6,345 bases of DNA from Bacteroidota bacterium (GTDB lineage: Bacteria > Bacteroidota > Ignavibacteria > Ignavibacteriales > Ignavibacteriaceae), in NCBI GenBank assembly GCA_021790055.1, contig JAJYIL010000188.1, positions 1-6,345 on the forward strand, written 5' to 3'. The position numbers and the translations under genes are program-made. This document shows positions 1 to 6,345 of the stretch, piece by piece. Numbering within the stretch: the first letter of the stretch is position 1; each line of letters opens with the position of its first letter. The notes beneath the pieces are model-generated. The model did not search any database. It saw only the letters and a program-made list of their open reading frames with translations, and had not been told where the DNA came from.

Positions 1-123
1 GCTAAGAAACAGATTGGTAATATTCAAGTTTGTATAAAAAAAATTCCAAATTATTTTTATTTCAAATAAAGGATAAACATACAAAGTCTATTCATTTTGC
101 TAGTTAACTTAGTCGGAGAATTC
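1..123. other. AT-rich tail downstream of the operon
   Basis: No coding frame or RNA gene is evident. It contains an 8-bp palindrome AGTTAACT at 102-109 and an A/T-only imperfect hairpin at 36-58 (AATT arms, 3-nt loop, one mismatch, then A5/T5) whose minus-strand copy ends in a T8 run. That hairpin could be a weak terminator for the operon, about 65 nt past the stop at 124, but it has no G-C pairs in the stem. I found no convincing promoter on either strand. Confidence 0.5.
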
Positions 124-489
124 TTAAAGCTTGACTGTAACTTTTTTTCCGATATATTTTATTAATCTAAATTTCTCAACGGCATTTATGCCCACACCGT
201 TATCTTTCGAAACTTTAACTACTCTGAAATTATGTACCTTAAGCATTCCTGGAAATGAGTTTTTACGATTGCCGATTGTTAAAAATTTGCCAGCATCATT
301 CCAGGTAAAAGTTATAGTAGAATACTTTCCTTTCTCATAATCATAATTGTTATTTTCATCTTCATAAAGTGTAAACATGCCGTCAGCGCCCGGATAAATT
401 CTAATTTCAATCGGATCATTTTTTTCTGTCGAATATTGAATCGCAGGTCCCATAGGAATGATTGATCCGGCTTTTACATAAAGAGGAAT
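124..489 (-). repeat. Diverged repeat, copy 2: 3' end of downstream GH31 gene
   Basis: The last ~121 codons, starting at the IPLYVKAGS segment, align with the last ~122 codons of the upstream GH31 with one single-residue gap. By hand I count about 80 identical residues in ~119 aligned (about 67%). DNA identity is also locally high: 352-376 is a perfect 25-nt match to 2987-3011, and 197-215 is a perfect 19-nt match to 2832-2850. This is coding paralogy, not a mobile repeat. Confidence 0.85.
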
Positions 490-2739
490 TTTGTCAAGCG
501 GCGCTTCCGTCTTTACTAATTGCCCGCCGCTAAAGCTCTCACCCGACCAGAAATTGTACCAGCCGGACTGTTTCGGAAGGTAAACATTCCGCTCAGTAGT
601 ATTAGGTTCGGTTATAGGAGCTACAAGTATTGATTTCCCAAACATAAATTCATATCGTTGATTTAATGCTGAAGTATCGCCGTTAAAGTCCATCACCAAC
701 GGACGCATCAAAGTGAATCCGTTTTTTGTAATCTGCCACGCTTCGGAATAAATATATGGAAGCAGGCGGTAGCGCAAATGCAGCATCTTCAGCATATCAT
801 CCTGAACCTGCTTGTCATAATGCCAGGGCTCGGTTTGGGATTGAAACCCGTGAATACGAAAGATTGGATTAAATGCACCCCACTGGTACCAACGGATTAG
901 CAGCTCTTCATAATTTTTATCGGTGTACTGCAATTTTCCCGGACGGAAAAATCCGCCGATGTCCGTCGTCCAGTAAGGCATACCGGTAATTGTATAATTA
1001 AGCCCGGCTACAATTTGTCTTCTAAATGAATCCCAGGTTCCGCCGACATCTCCCGACCAATTTATTGTTCCATATCTCTGCTGACCGAGGAAAGCCGACC
1101 TTGTTAAAATGCAAACTCTTTTTTTTGATGTTGTTTTACGCTGCCCTTCATATACGGCACGGCTGACAAACAACGGATAAGTAAGACGGTAGAAGTCTCC
1201 CAAGCCAAGATAAGTCTTCGTACCGTGCAATGCATCATTCTCAGGCTCGGTCGCATCCATCCACCAGGAATCGACACCATGACTGAAAAGATTTTTATTC
1301 AAAACATTCCAGTATATTTCTCTTGTAACCGGATTGAAATAATCCAGCCACTTGCTATCGGGTATGTAAAGATTTTTTGAAGCGAACTCTTTTCCTATTA
1401 CGGAATTCTTATCAGGATTAGACCAGATGGAAATACAAAAATGTGCATCGGCATCATGCAGTTCTTTAATGAAGCCGGATGGATTTGGATAATTGGTTGT
1501 ATCAAACTCCGGAACGCCCCAGCCGTTGTTGCCCCAATACTGCCAGTCCTGTACAATAACATCCATCGGAATTTTTCTTTTTCGAAATTCATCTACCGTC
1601 TCAACAAGCTCTTTACTTGAAGTATAGCGCTCGCGGCATTGCCAAAAGCCGTAAGCCCATTTAGGAAGCATCGGAACGTTACCGGACAATCTTCTGTAAG
1701 CTGCAATAACACTGTCTGCCGAAGGTCCGTAAAACACAACATAGTCAAGCAGCTTGGCATTAGGAGAACGGAAAGTCGTTTCATCGTTTGCATGTCTCCA
1801 TGATAATTTAGGCACGTTGCTTGATTTGCATACCACCTGAACCTCGTGTTCTCCTCCTTTCAAATATACAAGTGCATCTGCAGTTGGAGGAAGCCAGAAA
1901 TTAGTTATGTCAATGCAAGGCTTTCCATCGATGGAAACGTATTGGCGGTTGCCCATATCGCCTAAATTGAGAAAGATTGAATAAACACCATCTTCTGTAA
2001 CCTTAAATTTCCCTGTGTAAAGCGATTGGTTTTGAGATATTTTTTGCGCACCCGATGTTGTGGTAACTTCAATTGACTGGTTATTACCATTTGCAGACTG
2101 TTCTTGCTTTTTAAGTGGTATGAAGTTGTCGGCAGGATTAAATTCAGTCAGTCCGTATTGATGCCACAGTATCCCATATCCTTCGCTTGAATAAATAAAC
2201 GGTAATGAAATCTGAGAATTGACCTGCGTTAAGCTACGGGTTACATTTCTTAAATTGAATTGCCCGTCTTGAAATTGTCCCAATCCGAATATATGCTCAC
2301 CCTTAGGCGACTTAAAGCTTTGCTCTACCGTATAACAAGATTCACCCATATCTGTGCCCGGCACTAACTTTCTGGTGCCTGCTTTCTCACTTAAGAATAT
2401 TTCTCCGGAATTATTTTCAAATGACAAGCTGCCGGTTAGCTTATTTATCACGATTGCAATTTTTTTCTCTTTTAATTCAATCTTCGAAGATGATTCTGTA
2501 ACCCTGAATTTTGGAACTGAATAATGTGAAGTAAAAATCAGTTCCGGCACATTAGGTTCAGTACCATTATAAAATTTAATGCGCAAAGCATTTTCTGCCA
2601 ATGGAGAAATATTAAGAGTTCCATTGATCAGCTTAATGTTGATTCCCCTATTCAATTTTTCAAAACTCTTCACCGTCTGCCCATAGCACATAATTGGCAG
2701 AAGATAAACGACAAGTAAGCACTTCATATTTATTTGCAT
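124..2739 (-). CDS. Secreted GH31 glycosidase with PA14-like insert, probable alpha-xylosidase
   Basis: Retaining exo-alpha-glycosidase of GH31, probably periplasmic. Numbered from the ATG at 2737-2739 (871 residues): signal peptide 1-20 ending CYG before Gln21; N-terminal beta-sandwich to about 345, with the GLGQ motif near 152 and a PA14-like insert at about 229-329; catalytic barrel about 359-680 with YGFWQCRERY, nucleophile Asp495 in WWMDATEPE, acid/base Asp564 in WSGDVGG, TDIGGFF, and Arg628/His630 in RIHG; then a C-terminal sandwich and DUF5110-type domain (EIRIYPG, LYEDEN). The frame opens back to a TTG at 2772, overlapping the upstream gene, but ATG 2739 puts the signal peptide at the N-terminus and leaves a 19-nt gap; ATG 2727 is also possible. 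No strong Shine-Dalgarno is seen. GH31 membership is clear. Alpha-xylosidase is inferred from the PA14 layout known in CjXyl31A and BoGH31A; alpha-glucosidase remains possible. Confidence 0.93.
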   Translation of the reverse strand: MQINMKCLLVVYLLPIMCYGQTVKSFEKLNRGINIKLINGTLNISPLAENALRIKFYNGTEPNVPELIFTSHYSVPKFRVTESSSKIELKEKKIAIVINKLTGSLSFENNSGEIFLSEKAGTRKLVPGTDMGESCYTVEQSFKSPKGEHIFGLGQFQDGQFNLRNVTRSLTQVNSQISLPFIYSSEGYGILWHQYGLTEFNPADNFIPLKKQEQSANGNNQSIEVTTTSGAQKISQNQSLYTGKFKVTEDGVYSIFLNLGDMGNRQYVSIDGKPCIDITNFWLPPTADALVYLKGGEHEVQVVCKSSNVPKLSWRHANDETTFRSPNAKLLDYVVFYGPSADSVIAAYRRLSGNVPMLPKWAYGFWQCRERYTSSKELVETVDEFRKRKIPMDVIVQDWQYWGNNGWGVPEFDTTNYPNPSGFIKELHDADAHFCISIWSNPDKNSVIGKEFASKNLYIPDSKWLDYFNPVTREIYWNVLNKNLFSHGVDSWWMDATEPENDALHGTKTYLGLGDFYRLTYPLFVSRAVYEGQRKTTSKKRVCILTRSAFLGQQRYGTINWSGDVGGTWDSFRRQIVAGLNYTITGMPYWTTDIGGFFRPGKLQYTDKNYEELLIRWYQWGAFNPIFRIHGFQSQTEPWHYDKQVQDDMLKMLHLRYRLLPYIYSEAWQITKNGFTLMRPLVMDFNGDTSALNQRYEFMFGKSILVAPITEPNTTERNVYLPKQSGWYNFWSGESFSGGQLVKTEAPLDKIPLYVKAGSIIPMGPAIQYSTEKNDPIEIRIYPGADGMFTLYEDENNNYDYEKGKYSTITFTWNDAGKFLTIGNRKNSFPGMLKVHNFRVVKVSKDNGVGINAVEKFRLIKYIGKKVTVKL
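1753..2055 (-). other. PA14-like domain inserted in the N-terminal region of the downstream GH31
   Basis: About 100 residues (roughly 229-329 from the ATG) absent from the neighbouring GH31. The stretch has the PA14 pattern: a YTGKFKVTEDGVYSIFL strand pair, then a VSIDGKPCID strand, then LKGGEHEVQV. It interrupts the N-terminal sandwich between DNFIPL and the segment LDYVVFYG, whose counterpart in the paralogue is ADYYFMYG. In characterised PA14-bearing GH31 alpha-xylosidases this domain sits near the active site and is thought to extend the substrate-binding surface for longer xyloglucan oligosaccharides; the same role here is inference. The edges are approximate, and the domain is short for PA14. 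Confidence 0.75.
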
Positions 2740-2758
2740 TGTAAAAGCTGGAGGCTTC

Positions 2759-3127
2759 TTAAGGTTTAACAACTACTTTCTTTCCGTTATATTCAACTTC
2801 ATTATATTTCTTCACGGTATTAAGACCTACGCCGTTATCTTTCGAAACTTCCACGATTCTGAATTTACGCTCCTTAAGCATTCCCGGAAAAGAACCTTTT
2901 CTGTCGCTGATTGTCAGAACCTTTTTTGCATTATCCCAGTAAAATGTTATTGTCGAATAAATCCCTTTCTGATAATCGTAATTATCATTTTCATCTTCAT
3001 AAAGTGTAAACTTACCGTTGGCTCCAGGATAGATACGTATTTCAAGATCATCCCATTTTTTCTGCGTAGCATATTGAACTTTAGGACCAATCGGAAGTAT
3101 TGAACCTGATCTTACATACAAAGGCAT
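2759..3127 (-). repeat. Diverged repeat, copy 1: 3' end of upstream GH31 gene
   Basis: Partner of the 3' segment of the downstream GH31, starting at MPLYVRSGS. It covers the end of the C-terminal sandwich and the DUF5110-type domain. Shared blocks include EIRIYPGA, FTLYEDEN, YSTITF, SFPGMLK and VSKDNGVG. The two copies have the same orientation and lie about 2.6 kb apart, so they could in principle recombine and delete one gene-length unit. Confidence 0.85.
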
Positions 3128-5176
3128 TATATCAATCGGCGTTTCTTTATTTACACTTTGACCGCCGCTGTATTTTTCGCCGCTCCAAAAATCAATCCAA
3201 TATGTTCCTTTTGGCAGATAGGCTTCATCACTTCCTACCTTGCTGAAATCTCCAACTTTGGTGGTATCATTTCCTCGAACTACTATTTTCGAATACATCG
3301 GCTTAGTTACCGGGCAAACCAAAATTTCTTTACCGAACATGTACTCGTCGTTAATGTTCAGTGCATTTTTATCTTTCGGAAAATCCATTACCAGCGCTCG
3401 CATCATAGTAGATTGATGATCGGTTACCTGCCAGGAATCGGAATAGATATAAGGCAGCAAACGGTATCGAAGATTAATATATTTATCTATCGCATCATAA
3501 ATCTCGTCGCCCTTCTTCCCGAAATGATAAATCTCTCTTGGCGCATCAGTGCCGTGCGAGCGCATCATCGGACAGAATGCACCGAACTGAATCCATCTTG
3601 CATAAAGCTCACGGTAATTTGCATCTTTCAACTCTTGAGGGAAGTTCCAAAGAAAGAATCCGCCAATGTCACTGTTCCAATAAGGAATTGCACACAGTGA
3701 AAAATTTAATCCTGCTGATATCTGATCTCTTAGTGCGTTCCATGATGCAACTACATCACCTGACCATGTATCTGCACCATAGCGCTGCTGCCCGGCAAAC
3801 ATGGAACGCGTAAGAATGAAAACCCGCTTAGTAGAAGTAACCGAACGCTGACCTTTATAAACTCCTCCTACATGCATCAGCGGAAAAGCATTTCGAACTT
3901 TTCGGAATGAACCGAGATAAGTATGGTCATCGAAGTCGGATGGCTTAACATCCATATGATCAGGCTCGGATGAATCAAGCCACCAGCCGTCAATTCCTAA
4001 TGAAAAAAGTCCTTTGTTTAGAAATTTCCAGAAAATTTTTCTTGCCTCTGGATTGTAAGCATCATAGACCCTAACTCCCGAAGGTTTACTCATATCCGGC
4101 GGCCATGCATCTGTAGCAGATAGCGGCCAGGTTTTAAAATCCAGAAGCATTCCTTTTTTATTCAGAACTTTATATTGTTCTGTCTTGGGTCCGAATGATG
4201 CCCAGACAGAAATTATTATATGCGCATGCATCGCATGAATTTCATCAATCATTTTTCGAGGATGTGGAAATTCAGGGTTAAGGAATTGCATCGCATTCCA
4301 GTGGTAGTTGTCTCCCCAGTACTGCCAATCTTGAATGATACCATCTAATGGAACTCCAAGCTCACGGTACTTTTTTACAACTCCAACTATTTCCTTTTGA
4401 CTTTTGTAACGTTCCCTGCTTTGCCAATAACCGTACGTCCAGAGCGGTTCCATTGGCACCTGACCGGTTAAGTCCCGCATTTGCGCAATCACGCCGTCGG
4501 CATTTCCTCCGTACATAAAATAATAATCGGCACAATTACCGACATCCGATTTGAACGTCGTACTATCCTGGTTGTCGACAAAAAGAGTCGGCGAATAATT
4601 ATCCCAGAACAATCCGTAACCTTTAACCGAAAGAAAGAACGGAATATAATCATCGGTGTTTCCCTGGATCATGTGTAAAGTATCATTGCGCTGATCCATC
4701 TTTCCATGCTGCTGCTGGCCTAATCCGTATATCGCTTCGTCCTTATCTAAAACAAAAGATTGACATACATTATAAGTCTTATCTCCCGCATCGTTAAAAT
4801 TCGTAAAGGCTATGCCGTCTTTTTTCTCGTTTAACAACGGCTCTCCTGCAGAAGTAGAGAAAGTTATTTTCCCATCCTTCATGTTAAGTTCAACCTGAAC
4901 TTTTTGGCTTTTTAAAAAGAGATCGTCTCTTGACTGTTTTATACTAAATACTGTTTTATGAGGAGCCTCAATTACCGAAAGACTTTTCTTGGTAAAAGCC
5001 TTGTCTTCAGGAAATTTTATTATTCGAACTGTAGATGGATTATAAAACTGAATTTCAACTTTGAGGGATTTAATCGTCGCTTTAATTCCAAGTTTGGTTT
5101 TCTTAATAGATTGAGCATTTAATGCAGCAGCCAATATGAATGATAGCAATGCTGCTGTTAAAAATATTTTTTTCAT
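2759..5176 (-). CDS. Secreted GH31 alpha-glycosidase without PA14 insert
   Basis: 805-residue retaining exo-alpha-glycosidase of GH31, predicted periplasmic. Signal peptide 1-21 (Lys-Lys, then a hydrophobic core, ending LNA before Gln22). An N-terminal mutarotase-like sandwich carries GLGQQQHG at 151-158. The barrel (about 245-595) has YGYWQSRERY, nucleophile Asp401 in WWLDSSEPD, acid/base Asp474 in TWSGDV, SDIGGFF, and Arg539/His541 in MRSHG. C-terminal sandwich and DUF5110-type domain follow (EIRIYPG 712-718, LYEDEN). Relative to its downstream paralogue it lacks the PA14 insert but has about 20 extra barrel residues near 345-370 and a 20-25 residue insertion near 627-650. The ATG at 5174-5176 lies 13 nt after the esterase stop, with only a weak GAGTGA element upstream, and it starts exactly at a signal peptide. 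Substrate is not determined: alpha-glucosidase, alpha-xylosidase or a related activity. The family call is secure. Confidence 0.95.
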   Translation of the reverse strand: MKKIFLTAALLSFILAAALNAQSIKKTKLGIKATIKSLKVEIQFYNPSTVRIIKFPEDKAFTKKSLSVIEAPHKTVFSIKQSRDDLFLKSQKVQVELNMKDGKITFSTSAGEPLLNEKKDGIAFTNFNDAGDKTYNVCQSFVLDKDEAIYGLGQQQHGKMDQRNDTLHMIQGNTDDYIPFFLSVKGYGLFWDNYSPTLFVDNQDSTTFKSDVGNCADYYFMYGGNADGVIAQMRDLTGQVPMEPLWTYGYWQSRERYKSQKEIVGVVKKYRELGVPLDGIIQDWQYWGDNYHWNAMQFLNPEFPHPRKMIDEIHAMHAHIIISVWASFGPKTEQYKVLNKKGMLLDFKTWPLSATDAWPPDMSKPSGVRVYDAYNPEARKIFWKFLNKGLFSLGIDGWWLDSSEPDHMDVKPSDFDDHTYLGSFRKVRNAFPLMHVGGVYKGQRSVTSTKRVFILTRSMFAGQQRYGADTWSGDVVASWNALRDQISAGLNFSLCAIPYWNSDIGGFFLWNFPQELKDANYRELYARWIQFGAFCPMMRSHGTDAPREIYHFGKKGDEIYDAIDKYINLRYRLLPYIYSDSWQVTDHQSTMMRALVMDFPKDKNALNINDEYMFGKEILVCPVTKPMYSKIVVRGNDTTKVGDFSKVGSDEAYLPKGTYWIDFWSGEKYSGGQSVNKETPIDIMPLYVRSGSILPIGPKVQYATQKKWDDLEIRIYPGANGKFTLYEDENDNYDYQKGIYSTITFYWDNAKKVLTISDRKGSFPGMLKERKFRIVEVSKDNGVGLNTVKKYNEVEYNGKKVVVKP

Positions 5177-5189
5177 ATCATCACTCTAT

Positions 5190-6345
5190 CTAATTCTTAT
5201 TTCCTGATTCTTGAAGCAGCTTTTTCAATACCTCAAATTTCTCAATGGATGTAATGGGCGCTGGTTTCATTTTATCTCCTAATTCCATCGTCTCCGGCGG
5301 AGTTATACTGAAAGGCTGCCAGTCCGGCAACCCTTTCCCGTTCGGGTTTCCTGTTCTGATGAAGTTTGTCCAATAGTCCGACATAATCTTTTCTATCTTC
5401 TTATCTTTCGTTGTCCAGGGTCGGGGCGACCTGTTTAGATTGTCAAATACGTACGGCAGTTCGGATGAGTGAAAAGTCAGGTAGCGTTCTCTCGTGGCTC
5501 CCGGCTGCGGATGAATAAAAAGGTACGTATATAATTTTGTTCTTCCGGTATTCTCACGATTTATTCCCCAAAGGTATAACGATACTAACGATATGTCCCG
5601 CGCTAATTTCTTCTGCGATGATGAGGCTTCGGCTTGAGTTGAAGCGGGGTAAAGCTTAAGGATTTCGTCTGCCAGTTTACCTGCCTGCTGTTTTACCTGC
5701 TTACGAAATTCTTCAGCCGGGACATTACCGTAGCTTTCCATAAAGCTGCCTTCGTCGTCAACCCAGCCGGTTATTGTAGCTGCATCATTTTGCTTTCCCT
5801 CTTTAAATATATCGTTAACATTTTTTGGCAAGAACCAACCGTCCACTATGGGAAGAAAGTGATATTTGTCCTTAGTAGATTCAACCAATTCTTCCGCCGG
5901 AATCGCTCTTAGCTCAGCTAATGAAGATGTACCCATTGCCTTTTCAAACTGTAATCCATATTGTTCAGCCGTATTCAAATTTTCTCCCAGACCGCTCCTG
6001 AAGTCGGTGCCGCTTTCTGCGATTGCCCGTATGAACAGCCCCTTTGCAAGCGGCGATGCGGTTAGGTAGTTTACGGACAATGCCCCAGCAGATTGTCCCA
6101 TAATCGTCACCCGCTCCGGATCTCCGCCGAATGCAGAAATATTTTTATGAATCCATTTTAGCGCCGCTAATTGATCCAGCAGTCCGTAGTTTCCGGATGA
6201 ATGATGCCTCGATTCTTTTGTTAATGAAGGAAGAGCTAAGAAACCAAAAACTCCTACTCTGTAGTTGATAGTGACGACAACCAATCCTTTTTTCGCAAGG
6301 TTCTCTCCGTTATATACCGGGCAATTACCTGATCCTCCTGTGAAT
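5190..6345 (-). CDS. Type-B carboxylesterase (alpha/beta hydrolase), 5' end beyond window
   Basis: Serine esterase of the carboxylesterase type-B family, hydrolysing carboxylic esters. Only the last 384 codons are present; the frame is open to the right edge, and the first visible residues (FTGGSGNCPVYNGENLAKKG) fall just after where the family's HGGG oxyanion motif should be. Probably 100 or more residues, including any signal peptide, are missing. Counting from that Phe, the nucleophile is Ser85 in GQSAGA (codon 6090-6092), the acidic residue Glu198 in DDEGSF, and the base His292 in FHSSELPYVF, so the triad looks intact. NYRVGVFGFL and the C-terminal YWTNFIRTGNPN are also typical. The nucleophile elbow has Gln where many members have Glu, a variant also found in bacterial members. 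A TTG at 6282-6284 is an internal Leu, not a start. Being 13 nt upstream of a GH31 suggests deacylation of a decorated polysaccharide; substrate is inference. Confidence 0.93.
   Translation of the reverse strand, partial: FTGGSGNCPVYNGENLAKKGLVVVTINYRVGVFGFLALPSLTKESRHHSSGNYGLLDQLAALKWIHKNISAFGGDPERVTIMGQSAGALSVNYLTASPLAKGLFIRAIAESGTDFRSGLGENLNTAEQYGLQFEKAMGTSSLAELRAIPAEELVESTKDKYHFLPIVDGWFLPKNVNDIFKEGKQNDAATITGWVDDEGSFMESYGNVPAEEFRKQVKQQAGKLADEILKLYPASTQAEASSSQKKLARDISLVSLYLWGINRENTGRTKLYTYLFIHPQPGATRERYLTFHSSELPYVFDNLNRSPRPWTTKDKKIEKIMSDYWTNFIRTGNPNGKGLPDWQPFSITPPETMELGDKMKPAPITSIEKFEVLKKLLQESGNKN

Noticed and set aside
36..58. A/T-only hairpin followed by T8 on the minus strand, considered as an intrinsic terminator
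   Set aside because: The stem has only A-T pairs and one mismatch, and the T run doubles as part of the stem. It is too weak to annotate as a separate terminator; it is mentioned within the tail region only.
131..340. Short plus-strand open frame antisense to the 3' end of the downstream GH31; similar plus-strand frames at 4481-4678 and 5866-6069
   Set aside because: All are fully antisense to well-supported genes, with no recognisable product and no convincing ribosome binding site or promoter.
1398..1793. Minus-strand alternative-frame ORFs at 1398-1592 and 1593-1793
   Set aside because: They overlap the catalytic region of the downstream GH31 in another frame, and the GH31 frame carries all the conserved motifs.
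3158..3813. Plus-strand open frames at 3158-3700 and 3538-3813
   Set aside because: They lie antisense within the C-terminal half of a clearly recognisable GH31 gene, overlap each other, and their translations show no domain or family pattern. They are shadows of the real gene.
5177..5189. Possible promoter between the esterase and the upstream GH31
   Set aside because: The gap is 13 nt, too small to hold a promoter; any promoter would lie within the esterase coding region, and I saw no convincing one.
6282..6284. TTG considered as the start of the esterase
   Set aside because: The same frame continues upstream to the window edge with typical family sequence (YNGENLAKKG), so this Leu is internal and the gene is truncated by the window.

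Overview
The window carries three genes, all on the minus strand and tightly packed, so it reads as the distal part of a polysaccharide-degradation operon. In transcription order (right to left) they are a type-B carboxylesterase cut by the right edge, a secreted family 31 glycoside hydrolase (GH31) of 805 residues, and a second secreted GH31 of about 871 residues carrying an inserted PA14-like domain. The two gaps are only 13 and about 19 nt, with no room for separate promoters. A 123-base AT-rich tail follows the last gene.

The organism is most likely a member of Bacteroidota or the related Ignavibacteria-type lineages. This is inferred from moderately AT-rich DNA, weak or absent Shine-Dalgarno sequences, signal peptides with Gln just after the predicted cleavage site, and the GH31 architecture (N-terminal beta-sandwich, barrel, DUF5110-type C-terminus) common in that group's carbohydrate-utilisation loci. 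No SusC/SusD pair, transporter or regulator lies in the window, so membership of a polysaccharide utilisation locus is an inference.

Both GH31 proteins keep the catalytic nucleophile and acid/base aspartates and are expected to be active retaining exo-alpha-glycosidases in the periplasm. The PA14-bearing one has the layout of the alpha-xylosidases that trim xylose from xyloglucan oligosaccharides (the CjXyl31A/BoGH31A type). The other may act on a related alpha-linked terminal sugar. The esterase shows Ser, Glu and His in the expected triad motifs and could remove acyl groups blocking the glycosidases. A plausible joint role is stepwise debranching of an acylated, alpha-glycosyl-decorated plant polysaccharide.

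The two GH31 genes are tandem paralogues with strikingly uneven divergence: their last ~120 residues are about two-thirds identical, while their N-terminal domains are barely alignable. I see no RNA gene, mobile element, CRISPR array or clearly novel system.
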